A stretch of DNA of 64,000 nucleotides from Benincasa hispida (Eukaryota > Streptophyta > Magnoliopsida > Cucurbitales > Cucurbitaceae): positions 54,723,441 to 54,787,440 of the forward strand of contig NC_052351.1 in assembly GCF_009727055.1 (NCBI RefSeq), read 5' to 3'. The notes below the pieces were generated by a model, which was not told where the DNA came from, did no database searches, and was given only the letters and a program-made list of their open reading frames with translations. Below are positions 44,049-56,180 of the stretch, one piece after another; within the stretch, counting starts at the first letter, position 1; each line of letters begins with the position of its first letter. Made by a program: the position numbers and the translations under genes.

Positions 44049-46052
44049 AAACAAAGGTTAGTGTCAACATCAGTATTAACTCTACCTATACTAGGTAAGG
44101 AGTTTGAGGTTTATTGTGATGCATCCCGACAAGGGTTAGGATGTGTGTTGATGCAGGAGGGAAAGGTAGTAGCTTATGCTTCTCAACAGTTAAAGAAGCA
44201 TGAATGTAACTACCCTACACATGATTTAAAGTTAGCGGGAGTTGTGTTAGCTCTAAAGTTGTGGAGACATTACTTGTTTGGTGAGCGGTGTCATATATTT
44301 ATGGATCATAAAAGTCTAAAGCATATCTTTGATCAGAAGGAACTAAACTTGAGATAGAGGCTCGAATTGATCAAAGACTATGACTGTACCATTGACTATC
44401 ACCCAGGTAAAGCAAATGTAGTAGCTGATTCTTTAAGTCGAAAAACTAGATCAGTTAGAGCTAGTATCAATTCAGTGAAGGGTACACTGATTCATGAGTT
44501 GTATAATGCTTGGGCAGCATTATCTATCGGTAAAAAAGGAGGGTTATTAGCTTCATTTCAAGTGCATCCTACGCTCGTAGAAGATATTCTACATGAACTA
44601 TTAAAGGATTCCGATCTTCAGAAGTTAGCTGAAGAAGTGGATAAAGGATTGGGGACAAACTACCAATTAAGAGCTGACAAAGTGCTATTGAAAAAAGGTA
44701 GGATATGCGTACCTAAGGACTTATCACTTAAACAAGCTATTCTAGAAGAAGCACATAGTTCAGCCTATGTTATGCATCCAGGCAGTACGAAGATGTACAG
44801 AACATTAAAGAAATTGTACTGGTGGCCTAGTATGAAAAGAGAGATAGCAGAGTATGTTGACAGGTGCCTAATATGTCAACAAGTTAAACCAGAAAGACAG
44901 AGGCCAGCAAGATTACTTAATCCACTGCCAGTACTAGAGTGGAAATGAGAGCAAATTACGATGGATTTCCTATTCGGATTACCTAAGACACCAGCAAGCT
45001 ATGATGGTATATGGGTAATTGTGGATAGATTGACAAAAACAGCTAAGTTTTTACCTGTTAAGGTTACTTATACCCTAGACCAATTAGCCAAGTTGTATGT
45101 TGATCGAGTCGTAAGTCAGTTTGGAGCTCTAGTTTCAATTGTATCAGATCGAGACTCCAGATTTACATCAAAGTTTTGGCCTAGTTTGCAGAAAGCTATG
45201 GGAACCAAGTTATATTTTAGTACCGCATTTCATCCACAGACAGATGGTCAGTCTGAGCGGACAATCCAGACATTAAAGGACATGCTGAGAGCATGTATAT
45301 TGCAATTCAAAGGCAGTTGAGATACGCATCTGTCGTTAATCAAATTTGCGTGTAACAATAGTTACCATTCAAGTATCGGAATGGCACCGTATAAGGCACT
45401 ATACGGTAGGCCATGTAGGACTCCGATATGCTGGAATGAAGTGGGTGAAAGGAAATTACTAGGTCCATAACTTGTGAAACAGACATCAGACAACGTTAAG
45501 ATTATAAGAGATAATCTTAAGACGGCCCGAGATAGGCAAAAGAGTTTTGCCAATAAGCGGAGAAGAGAATCGGAGTTTGAAGTTGGTGATAAAGTATTTC
45601 TGAAGTTATCTCCGTGGAAAGGAATACTCAAGTTCAGTAGGAAAGGGAAATTAAGCCCCAGATATATTGGACCTTACGAGATAATAGAAAGAGTTGGCCC
45701 CATGGAATATCGATTGGATTTGCCTCCAGAATTATCTCGTATTCATGATGTGTTGCATGTGGCAATGCTTAGAAAGTATGTGCTCGATCCTACCCATGTG
45801 TTGCCTAAGCAACCGGTACAGTTGAGAGAAAAATTGTCTTATGAAGAGGAACCAATGGAGATTCTGGACAAAAAGGAACAAGTCTTAAGGAATAAGACAA
45901 TCCCATTGGTAAAGGTACTACGGTAGAACCATAGCACTGAAGAAGCAACGTGGGAAGCCAAAGAGCAAATTAGAAACAAGTATCCATAGTTGTTTAATTG
46001 ACGGACTTGTAGCGAAATTTCGAGGACGAAATTTTCATAAGGAGGAGGTAAA
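44049..46052 (+). pseudogene. Tekay-like RNase H, integrase and C-terminal domain (A2)
   Basis: Starts at the RNase H opening ([19 protein letters not shown]). RNase H continues through [24 protein letters not shown] and KANVVADSLSRK. Integrase follows: a zinc-binding H2C2 region (MHPGSTKMYRTLKKLYWWP to RCLICQQVKPER, about 44770-44895), a core with DFLFGLP, VSDRDSRF and HPQTDGQSERTIQTLKD (D, D and E present, 44961-45320), then the C-terminal GPYEIIERVGPMEYRLDLP and a chromodomain-like tail (about 45830-45990) ending near 45987. Stops replace Gln or Trp at about 44355, 44946 and 45318. It ends with a purine-rich tract (aaggaggagg, about 46039-46048) before the LTR. The 5' half is absent. Confidence 0.85.
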
Positions 46053-48024
46053 TCTGAACCCTGAATCCTAATTTCTCTACTTGAGTGTATTTCCTATTGA
46101 GATCAGTGTGATGAGTAGGTTGAGGTGGAAACTAGTGTGAATGGTAGAGAAAAGAGTGGAAAATTAGAAGAAAATAGGAAATTTGGATAGTTGACTTTTG
46201 GGGAAAATTTGGAAAATTTGGCTAAGTATAGAATTTTGTGTGTTGATGCGTTGGAAAGGTGGTGTTGATGCGTTGGAAGGGTTATTGGTGAGGGCATGCG
46301 GCTGAAGAAGGAAAATGGAGATGACGTGTTGGAAGGCACAAGGGTAGGCAAGGGATGCACTGGAAGGCAGCCATGCGTCGAGCAGCCTCGACCAGCGCCC
46401 TTGCCCAATGCATCGAGCGGCCAGCCAAGCGCCCCAGCCATTCATCGAGCAGCCTTAGTTAGACTCCCTTCGGTCCGACGCCCTACTCATGCATCGAGTA
46501 GCCTCGGTCAGACGCCTTTCCATGCGTCGAGTGGCCATACATATGCGTTGAGCGCCCTACCGAGCGGCCACGCCCATGCGTTGACCACCCTGCCGAGCAG
46601 CCATGCCCATGCGTGGAGGTACCCTATCATGCAGCCAAGTGCACAGCCCATGCAGCCAACCATGCCCATGCGACCTAGCGAGTGAACGATGGCTAACATA
46701 CACTGCAAGCCCATGCGTCAAGCGGCTAGCCTGTGCAGCATGCCTATGCATTGGTGGCCAGCACCATGAGCCCATTCTAAGCAAGCCATGAGATGCTACC
46801 TAGTGAGCCATGTGTTGAGGATGGACGGTCACCTTATGCGTTGGTGATGGTTAGCTCTTTGCGATTGCTAAGTTGAATTGAAATGGTAGTGAATTGGCTT
46901 GCTATGCGTTGATGATAGGCTATGCATTGAGTATGGATTATATGTTAAGAGTTGGACGCATACAAAGGATGAGATCACCAGGAGAACATCATCAAAACCA
47001 TGCGTCTTCATGGGAGGAAAGCCTTAAGCCTTAAGAATGTGAAGTGGTGGAATAAGATTGGATGCTCATGCGTTGGCAACATGGGAGGAAGACACTTAGC
47101 TTGCGTTGATCATAGAATTGCGTTGATGGGGTGAGGAGGAGACACCAGGCCATGCAGCCAAGTAGATGGTGTTGATTCTGGAGAAGGTTTGGATGCCTAT
47201 AAATAGAGCCAAGAGACTTCATTTTTGGATCACAATTCAGAAATACTGTAAAAAGAGTGGGAGTGTTGAGGAAACCTTGCGTTGGAGACGAATCCATGTG
47301 TTAGTCATAGAATTTCAAAGAGGATGCATTGGACAGTGAAGTCTGAAGAGGACGCATCTACTTGGGACGAGGAGTTCTCCCAATTTACTCTTGTGTTTGG
47401 AGTGATTTCAAAGCCACCTGAAAGCTCTAAGAGTCTAGGTTTCAGGGTAGGGCTGTCGGAGGAAAAGCTTGAAGGGATCGGGCTTGAAACTGAGAAGACG
47501 ACAGAAGGGTCAGGCTATCAGATTAGTTTGGGACAGTCTTGAAGATTATGTGATTCTAGCCAAACCACGAGGAGTTTTGAGCTCAAATTTTAGGGGGTGA
47601 AAAGGGAGCCCAAGGTAGAAAAAAGAAGCTACTAGAGTGAAAAGCTTTTAAGAAATCAACGTAGCAGTCAAATCCTCTGAAGATAGCTTTGCAACTGCTC
47701 TGCCACTAAAGGATAAAGAGACTTGTAACTCGTTTGTTTAGGTGGTTACTGTTAATATTGTACACATGTTACTATTGTTCATATAGGGACTAGGGTTTTG
47801 GGTTTCGGGACTTGTAAATCTAGTGTTGTAATGACTCTAAATATGTTTGCTTCTAAATTAATAAATTTTGGCCTAAAGATATTCCGCTATATATGAGTTA
47901 TATATTGGTATCAGAGTTATTCCGCAACAGTTAGTAGGCAGTAAGGGTCAGCCACAAGGTTGATAACTGCTGCAGTCACGCCCTTTTCTAGGCATAAGAG
48001 GGTGGTTTGGGGCAGGGTGTGACA
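46053..48024 (+). mobile_element. 3' LTR of A2 (family A)
   Basis: Runs from TCTGAACCCTGAATCC, just after the polypurine tract, to TGTGACA (48024), 1972 bp. It contains a GC-rich U3 array (about 46370-46790) and a TATA box (47198-47206). Unlike other copies it lacks the segment with the hairpin array and poly-C run: near 47640-47660 the text jumps from aaagcttttaagaaatca to gtagcagtcaaatcc. Directly after its end an Athila-like RNase H begins. Confidence 0.8.
47198..47206 (+). promoter_or_regulatory. TATA box of A2 3' LTR
   Basis: TATAAATAG in the context gatgcctataaatagagccaagag, nearly identical to A0. Confidence 0.55.
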
Positions 48025-49630
48025 GCCCCACTGAAAAAGAACTCCTGGTTGTAATTTTTGCATTGGAAAAATTCCGGGCATATCTATTGGGAACTAAGGT
48101 ACTCATTCACACTAATCATTTAGCAATCAAATATTTGATGACAAAAAAAGACACAAAGCCAAGGCTGATCAGATGTGTTATTATCCTTCAAGAATTTTAT
48201 ATCGAGATAATTGATCGAAAGGGGAAAGAGAATCAAGTTGCGGATCAATTGTTCAGATTGGAAAATTCTGAGGTTGACCGCAATGAATCTGAAGTGCGTG
48301 CTGTGTTCCCGAACAAGCAGCTATTTTACAAAGAAGAACTGCCCTAGTATGCAGACATCGTTAATTATTTGGTTTGTGAACAATCTCCTAAAGATTACAC
48401 CTACCAACAACAGAAGAAGCTCAAGAATGAATGCATACATTATTATTGGGATGAGCCGAATCTGTATAAAAGAGGTGCATACCAAATCATTCGATTATGC
48501 ATACCAGATGCTACTCTACAACGCATATTGTCATAGTGCCACGATTCACCTTATGGACGACACTTTGGAGGACAACATACTGCAACCAAAGTATTACAAA
48601 GTGGATTCTTCTAGCCCTCATTATTTAAGGATGTTGTTGAGTACGCAATGAAATGTGATCGGTGTCAATGCACCGACAATATTTCATGGAAGAACGCAAG
48701 GCAATGAATACCATCTTAGAGCTGGAACTATTTGACATATGGGGGATTGATTTCATGGGACCATTCCATCCTTCAAACGGTAAGCACTATATTTTATTAA
48801 CCGTTGACCATGTTTTCAAGTGGGTAGAGGCAATTGCATGTGCTGCAAGTGATGCGGCAGTAGTCTCCCAGTTCCTGAAAAAAAATATTTTCACTCGTTT
48901 TGGCACTTCCCGTGCCATCATAAGTGATGAAGGATCACACTTTGTCAACCACAATATAAAGGAGTTGCTGCGCAAGTATAATATCCTCCACAAAGTGGCC
49001 ACCACATACCATCCGCAAACAAATGGCCAAGCTGATGTGTCCAATCGTGAAATTAAATTGATACTGGAGAAGGTAGTCAAACCTTCATGAAAGGATTGAG
49101 CAACGAAGCTTGATGATGCATTGTGGGCATACCGGATTGCATTTAAAACACCTATAGGTATGTCCCCCTATGCGTTGGTATTCGACAAGGCATGTCAATT
49201 GCCTTTGGAGCTGGAATATAAAGCATTGTGAGCAGTCAAGATATTGAATTTTTATTTGAAGAAAGCAGAGGAAGGGCAGAAAATGCAACTGGTCGAGCTA
49301 GAAGAATGGAGAAACAATGCATATGAAAATGCAAAAACTTATAAAGAGCACACCAAGCATTGGCATGATCAACGCATAAGCAGTAAGAACCTCCAAGTTA
49401 GACAGAAAGTCTTGCTTTTCAATTCACGTCTGCGACTCTTCCCGGGAAAGCTAAAGTCTCGTTGGTCTGGACCGTTCATAATTCGACAAGTACTTCCGCA
49501 TGGCACAGTGGAATTATCAAATGATGATAGAACCAACATATTCAAAGTCAATGGGCAACGAGCAAAGGCATACCATGGAGAAGACTGGCATTGCCAAGTC
49601 GACTCCATGGAACTAACAAACTTTGAATGA
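48025..49630 (+). pseudogene. Athila-like RNase H and integrase remnant (G1)
   Basis: Starts mid-RNase H ([23 protein letters not shown], from 48030) through DRKGKENQVADQLFRLE (about 48240). The zinc-binding region is frameshifted (48350-48660). The integrase core (48662-49090) has [24 protein letters not shown] and YHPQTNGQADVSNREIK, with D, D and E in place. A stop at 49088 and another at about 49230 precede the C-terminal domain (49244-49630), with LPLELEYKA upstream and [25 protein letters not shown] near 49435. Gag, protease and RT are missing on the left, where the A2 LTR abuts. Confidence 0.85.
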
Positions 49631-50897
49631 AGAAGGAAGTAGGTGGTCCCTACATTATCAAATGATCGCAACTTATAAGGGACACAAGTTTTGGAAATCC
49701 TCAAGTCTTCAACTCTTTTCTCCACTACTCAGAATTCTCACTATCTTTTCAATTCAGAATTATCCTTGCTTTGCTATCTTTTCAATTTTCACTATTTCTA
49801 CAAAATAAAAAAAGTCCCTTTTATTTTATTTAAAATAATTTCACCCTCTCTTTTTTTTCCTTACAAAGATTGAGACGCTGGATTGCGGAAATGTTACGCG
49901 AAGTAATACTTATCTTATTCCATCACCACAACCCAACGAAGAATGATCACCGCAAGATGGATGCATTAATAAAATGCGGGAGACAATGCAAAATTTGGGG
50001 GTGTACTCTTCCTTATCTTTACTTCAAATTTTGTGCTATCACATTGCATATTACTTTTCAAAGTTTTATCACTGCATCCTCCTTGATTACCGCAATCATA
50101 TCACAAGCAGATAACTTTAGTAGTTTATCGCATGTTGTTCTTTGCCAAGTATGATTTCAATGATGATAAATATACTTCTATTTCTTTCGTATACACTAGA
50201 GTGAACTTAAATCTAGATTGTCACCTCATGAAATATATTTTAGAAGTTAGTTGTTTGCTAGCTTTCCTTCAAAATTCCTTTACAACGCATTCTATGACCA
50301 TCGCATGACTTATTTTAATCCTTTTGGCAATGAGGACATTGTCGTATTTTAAATTTGGGGGTGGGGTATTTGTTTCGACCTTGCCTACAAATACAAAAAA
50401 AAAATATTTTGAGAAATAACATAAATAAATGACCGGCAACTCCACTAATCAAATTTTGTATTGAGATTTTAGTTGAGAAAGAGTGCATTGCTCGTAGTTG
50501 GATGTCCGCATGACCCCATGGGGGCAGCCAAAACGCAAGGCAAAGGCACTCAGATCAAACACCAAAGGTTAGAAAAAAAATAGCAATGAAAGAAAATTTT
50601 TTGTGCAAGGATAAATCATTTGAAACACCTTGGCTGGAAAATTTTTTCTTTTTGAAATAAATCAGCAATGTTCCAGAATTTAGTAAAAGTCCTTTTGAAA
50701 GTTAAGCTGCCAATTCCCCTAAGTCTTAGAAATATTTTAGGAAGAGATTTTGAATAAAGACTTAAGGGAAAATTCTCTAGCATATAGGATTTGAATTGAA
50801 GTATCCTTGAGAAAATCCAGGGGAAACACTTGTGGTTAACTTGCTAAAGGAAATCTTTTTAGCTTAGCTTGAGACAAGCATTGATTAAATTGGGGGT
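49631..50897 (+). mobile_element. 3' untranslated region of G1 up to the polypurine tract
   Basis: Non-coding. Holds repeated aaatttgggggtg-type purine tracts (about 49990 and 50355), one copy of the conserved ctcgtagttggatgtccgcatgac element (50491-50540) and a final attgggggt tract just before the LTR. The stretch 49976-50897 recurs at 52596-53639. Confidence 0.7.
50491..50540 (+). repeat. Conserved element in Athila-like 3' UTR, single copy
   Basis: ctcgtagttggatgtccgca followed by a G-rich ggggcagccaaaacg part. Similar elements occur twice at 53118-53168 and 53254-53305, and twice on the minus strand at 59828-59880 and 59967-60017. Confidence 0.65.
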
Positions 50898-52595
50898 TGT
50901 GATAAACAGGCAGAAATGCACGTTATCAATAGTTGCTAAGTTCTAAACAAATGTTGGATTCGGTGTTGATGAAATATGTTAGTTGCCTCCATTTAAGCAT
51001 AAATTCTATAATATTGCAGTTCCAATGCGTCCAAACGCATTAGAGCAGTTGATCTTTATATTTTTGTGCAGAATATGCGTTAACACAATGCAGATTGCGA
51101 TTCATAGGAATACATTTGGTCGAGCGCCACTTCACCGCAAGTACTTTGTGTTGAATTGTTGGCTCGTAACATTAACCCAAGAGAATAACCGTACATGCGT
51201 GGGCGCATCCCGAAGTGAAAGGAAAATTAGGATCAAATGGGACAGAAAAGCTTGACTGGCAAAGTCGGATCCAAATAATGTTGATAAGCCGATAACGGTC
51301 ACAAGTACATCCAAACATTATCAGCTGATAATTATCCGCGCATCAGTTCCCAGGAACTAAAGTTGTTCCCCATCTGTACAACGTGGGAGAGAGAAGCCGC
51401 CTTTCATCTTTTTGATTGCCCTTATAATACCAAGTGCATTTCTTCAGAGAAAGGTTAACAGTCGATTACTTCATCCACTACTACAAGTTCCACGCCTCTT
51501 GTGCATAGTTTTCTTTTCCATTTTTATGGCGTAGCAAGAGAAGAGTGGTGAGCGAGATCGTCCAGGGCCAGCTCGAGAGAGGAACCTTTGGGCCCCGGCG
51601 GCATAAGAGTAGAGAGCGGGCCGACTCTCGCGAAAGCGAGAATATCTTTAGAGCACAAGTAGAAACAGTGTAATGCCTGGCAGCAAGAAATTTCTCCAGG
51701 CTCTTTACTCTACTTGCACTGTTATTCTGTACTTCATCTTATATCTATTCAATGAAATTTCTATTTCTACATATGCTCACTCTCCTAATACGCATGTGTA
51801 GCTAAACTAGTTGAATGGGTTGAGAAGAACTAAGATAACATGATCTACGAAGTTCTTTGCTTGCGATTGTCTTCTTTTATGCTGTGCAAAATACCCCTTT
51901 AGTGTTACTCGAGAAAGAATCTAAAGAAAGAACCTAATGTCTCGAGAGAGCTAGGTTAGAGTCTAGACTCAAAAGAGCAAGATTAGGCTCGCATAAACAA
52001 GAGGTACGGACTTAGAAATAAGCTCTGTTTGTCAAAATGCATCGCATGCATCCTAGGAACAGGAATGATATTATATGGTCGCATATTTGTGTGAATGTCA
52101 TGATGTCATCGCATAAATAGAGATAGAGGCTTATGTGTAAACTCTGTAGACTTATCGCATATTTATCGCATGTGTTCTAGCCTTAGAAGTCGTGCCATTC
52201 ACGTTGAGAGGTGGTTTACTATTATATGCATGTTGCATGATCGCAAAGCATGAACGCATCCTAGGGAGTGTTAGCCGAAACCCTTCTCAACCCATTCACC
52301 GCATATTCATCGTATTTCCCATTTACCAACTCTTTTCAAACTCTGCCGCATTCGTTATTTATTTTCATCAACGCAACAACACACCCAACACTTATCATTT
52401 GCTTGGTTACCACAAAGTTTTCACAAATATTACCAACGTATCTATTTTCACAAGTCCCTATGTTCGACCTTGGACTTACCAAAAAACTCAAGGGAATTTA
52501 CACTTGAATTCCACTGGGGAAACTTGAGTGCACAACGCAATCCATCAACACATATCACCCATATTTCCACTTTATAAAATCAAGCATCAATGCAT
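50898..52595 (+). mobile_element. Athila-like LTR F1
   Basis: Starts TGTGATAAACAGGCAGAAATGC directly after the purine tract. It has a TATA-like ttataatacc near 51421 in the place where F2 has ctataaatacc, and ends near 52595. It is 3' LTR to G1. It is followed not by a primer site but by a second copy of the 3' UTR. Confidence 0.7.
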
Positions 52596-53639
52596 CAACA
52601 CAATGCGGGCAACAACGCTAAATTTGATGGTGTACTCTTCCTTATCTTTACTTAAAATTTTGAGCTATCACATTGCATATTACTTTTCAAAGTTTTATCA
52701 CTGCATCCTCCTTGATTACCGCAATCATATCACAAGCAGATAACTTTAGTAGTTTAGCGCATGTTGTTCTTTGCCAAGTATGATTTCAATGATGATAAAT
52801 ACACTTTTATTTCATTCGTATACACTAGAGTCAACTTAAATCTTAAGATAGTCACCTCATGAAATATTTCTAGAAGTTGGGGTTTTGCTAGCTTTCCTTC
52901 AAATTTCTTTTACAACGCATTTTATGACCATCGCATGATTTATTTTAATTCCTTTTGGCAATGAGGACATTGTCGTATTTTAAATTTGGGGGTGGGGTAT
53001 TTGTTTTCGACCTTGCTACAAATACAAAAAAAATATATATATTTTGAGAATAACAACTCCATTGTCAATGGAATAGGAAACCCATGTTGATAAGAGTTAA
53101 GTTGTGAAAGGCATTTACTCGTAGTTGGATGTCCGTATGACACACGTGGGGGCAAGCCAAAATGAAAGTAAGTCACCAAGATCAACGCATAAATAAATGA
53201 CCGCAACTCCACTGCCAAATTTGTATGAGTTTAGTCTGAGAAAGAGTGCATTGCTCGTAGTTGGATGTCCGCATGACACCCGTGGGGGTAAGCCAAAACG
53301 AAGGCAAGGCACTCGGATCAGCACAAGGTTAGAAAAAAATAGCAATGAAGAAAATTTTTGTGCAAGGATAAATCATTTGACACCTTGGTGAAAAATTTTC
53401 TTTTTGAAATAAATCATGCGATGTTCCGGAATTTAGTAAAGTCCTTTTGAAAGTTAAGCTTGCAATCCCTAAGTCTTAGAAATATTTTAGGAAGAGACTT
53501 GAATAAGACTTCAGGAAATTCTGGCATATAGGATTTGAACGAAGCATTCTTGAGAAATCCAGGGAAAGCACTTTGCGGTTAACTTGCTAAAGGAATCTTT
53601 AGCTTATGCTTGAGAACAAGCATTGATTAAATTTAGGGG
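52596..53639 (+). mobile_element. Duplicated Athila-like 3' UTR between two LTRs
   Basis: Closely follows 49976-50897, with two copies of the conserved element instead of one. It sits between LTRs F1 and F2, so F1-UTR-F2 looks like an element that lost almost all of its internal genes. Confidence 0.7.
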
Positions 53640-54580
53640 TGTGGTAATAGGCAGAAATGCACATTATCATAGTGCTAAATTCTTAAACAATGTTGGATTG
53701 CATTGATGAGATATGTTAAATTGCGTCCATTAAGCATAAATTTATAATATTGCGGTTGCATGCGTCCAACGCATTGGAGTAGTTGATCTTTATATTTTCG
53801 TGCAGAATATGTGCTAACGCAATGCAAAAATCGTGATCATAGGAATACTTTGGTGGAGCGCAACTTCACTGCAAGACTTTGCGTTGATCGTGCTCGCAAA
53901 CATTCGCCCAAGAAGAATCACCGCAACTTGGTCAGTGCAACATGGTGGGCGCATCCAGGTGAAAGGATAATTAAGAGTGATGGGACAGAAAGCTGACGGC
54001 AGTCAGATCCAAATTAAATTGACAGTCCATAACGATCATAAAGTACATTCAGCTTTATCGGTGACAATTATCTGGCATTTCAGTCAGGAATTAAAGTTGT
54101 CCCATCTGTACAGACGGGAGAGAGAAGTCGCCTTTCACCATGGGAACACTATAAATACCAAGTGCATTCCTCAGAAAAGGGGTTAAGCAGTCAATTACTT
54201 CACCACTATTACAAGTTCACACCTCTGTTTTTAGTTTTCTTTTCCATTTTACTGCGGAGGAAAAAAAGAGTGGTGACGCCAGAGATCACCTAGGGCAGCT
54301 TGAGAGAGAACCTTGGGTGTAAAAGCAGAGAGGGAGCCGACTCTCACGAGAGCGAGAATATCTTTAGAGCACGAGTAGAAATAATGTAACCGCCTGGTAG
54401 CAAGAAATTGCTCCAGGCTCTTTACTATACTTGCATTGTTATTTTGTACTTAGACTCACATCTATTCAATGGAAGTTTTATTTCTACATCTGCTTACTCT
54501 CTTAGTACGCATGAGTAGCTAAACTAGTTGAATGGGTTGAGAAGGACTAAGCTAACATGACCTAGGAAGTTCATTGCTTT
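53640..54580 (+). mobile_element. Athila-like LTR F2, truncated at its 3' side
   Basis: Starts TGTGGTAATAGGCAGAAATGC, has a TATA box (about 54149-54157, tataaatac) and stops near 54580. Here a 24-bp string (atgagtagctaaactagttg..) already present at 54511-54534 is repeated at 54581-54604, and gag sequence follows. The LTR end, primer site and first part of gag are missing. Confidence 0.7.
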
Positions 54581-54604
54581 ATGAGTAGCTAAACTAGTTG
54601 AATG

Positions 54605-56180
54605 TGCACAATTAGTCAAAACACTTCAAGGTGTAATGGAAGAATGCCCACAGAATCCACAGTCTATTTACTTTGTAAAAAATAATCCATTTTCAAATAC
54701 CTACAACCCCGAGTGGAGAAACCACCCCATTTTTTCATAGAAGAATCAATAGCAGAATTTTCAGTCTGTGGCGCAGAAAGAATTGCCATCTAGATTCTTC
54801 CCACGCAGCAACGGTCAGATAAGCAATCAAGCCAGTAGCTCATAACCACCGCAATCATCCTTCTTAGAAAGCATGTTGAAGCAGTATATAGAGAAAAACG
54901 AAACTGGGCTTCAAAGTCAGGCTACATTCATCCACAATCTCGAATAACAGATGGGCCAGATTGCAAGTGAGCTAAAGAACAGACTGCAAAGGGCTCTGCC
55001 AAGTTCACCAGAACTCCCACGTAACCTGGGGGGATCAGGTAAACAGCAATGTCAAATTGTGACATTGCGAAGTGGAAAAACTATGGAGGGAGAAAGAAAT
55101 TAGCCTAGCAGGAATCCTCCCATTATGCCGGAACCTGAAATTGCAGTGACACAAGAAGAAGAAGGAGAAAAAGAAGCAATAGAGACAGAAGTTGCATCGA
55201 CCTCAAAGCCAACATAGAAAGGGACTGTGAGAGTGCAGTTACCACTTTTCCTCTAGAGACTTAGAAAGAAAAAGAATGAAGAGGTACAGTACCAACACTT
55301 CCTGTCTATGTTAAAACAGTTACATATTAATATTCCATTTAGTGAAGCGATTGAGGAGATGCCCGCCTACGTGAAGTTTCTGAAGGAAATGATAATGAAG
55401 AAGAGAGGAGTTGGTAAGTTTGCCACAGTGGCGTTGACGCAGAGTTCAAAATCAATAATTCCACAAAAGATGAGCGATCCTGAGAGCTTCACTATACCTT
55501 GATCCATAGGAGGACTGTACATCAGGTAAGCCTTGTGTGACCTTGGAGCCAGCATTAATTTGATGCCTCTGTCGATCATTAAGCAGCTGAATTGGGGCAT
55601 CTTGCGCCCACGACCATGACTCTCCAACTTGTAGATAGATCTTTGGTGCATCCAGAAGGGAAGGTGAAGGTCGTGCCCAGATTGATGTGCATAAAAGGGA
55701 GATCACTTTGAGCATAAACGAACAGAAGCTCAAGTTCAACATCATCTGTGCCATGAAGTTTCCTAACGAAGAAGACCTGCATGACTCAGATGACGACCAG
55801 AACTTGATTGAAGAAGAAAATCTTGACGAAGAAAATGAAGAAGAGGATGCAAGTGCATCCATTGCAACCTGTAATACAATCATAACAAAAACAAGCAAGG
55901 AAAAAGAGGCGATCACAAACCAAGAAGAAGAGGCAACATAAAAAGAAGAAAGAAAAACAATGCAACCGTCCCTAGTTGAACAACCAACAAATTAAAGAAC
56001 CTGTCGAACCATCTAAAGTACGCATTTTTGGGGTAGAATGAGAAGCTGCTAGTAATTATTTCATCCGAGCTTAATAAAGACCAGGAGAATGCATTGATGA
56101 GCATTCTGAGGAAACATGTGCAAGCAATTGGCTGGACACTCGCCAACATTTGAGGAATTAGCCCAGCTAACTGTATGCAC
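54605..56180 (+). pseudogene. Athila-like gag C-terminus and protease (G2)
   Basis: Gag is entered midway (VKNNPFSNTYNPEWRNHP, compare NNPFSNTYKPGWRSHP in the minus-strand gag at 3560-5014). It continues through an IHNLE..MGQIASELKNR-type coiled segment and LRSGK (about 55065). The protease region follows, with LKQLHINIPFSEAIEEMPAYVKFLKE (about 55310-55390) and ALCDLGASINLMPLS (about 55540-55570). The active-site DTG or DSG triad appears as DLG. Then comes an acidic stretch (EEENLDEENEEEDASA, about 55810-55860). Several stops and frame changes interrupt it. Confidence 0.8.

Noticed and set aside
55452..55916. 154-codon minus-strand frame
   Set aside because: It is the antisense shadow of Athila-like gag-protease sequence on the plus strand.
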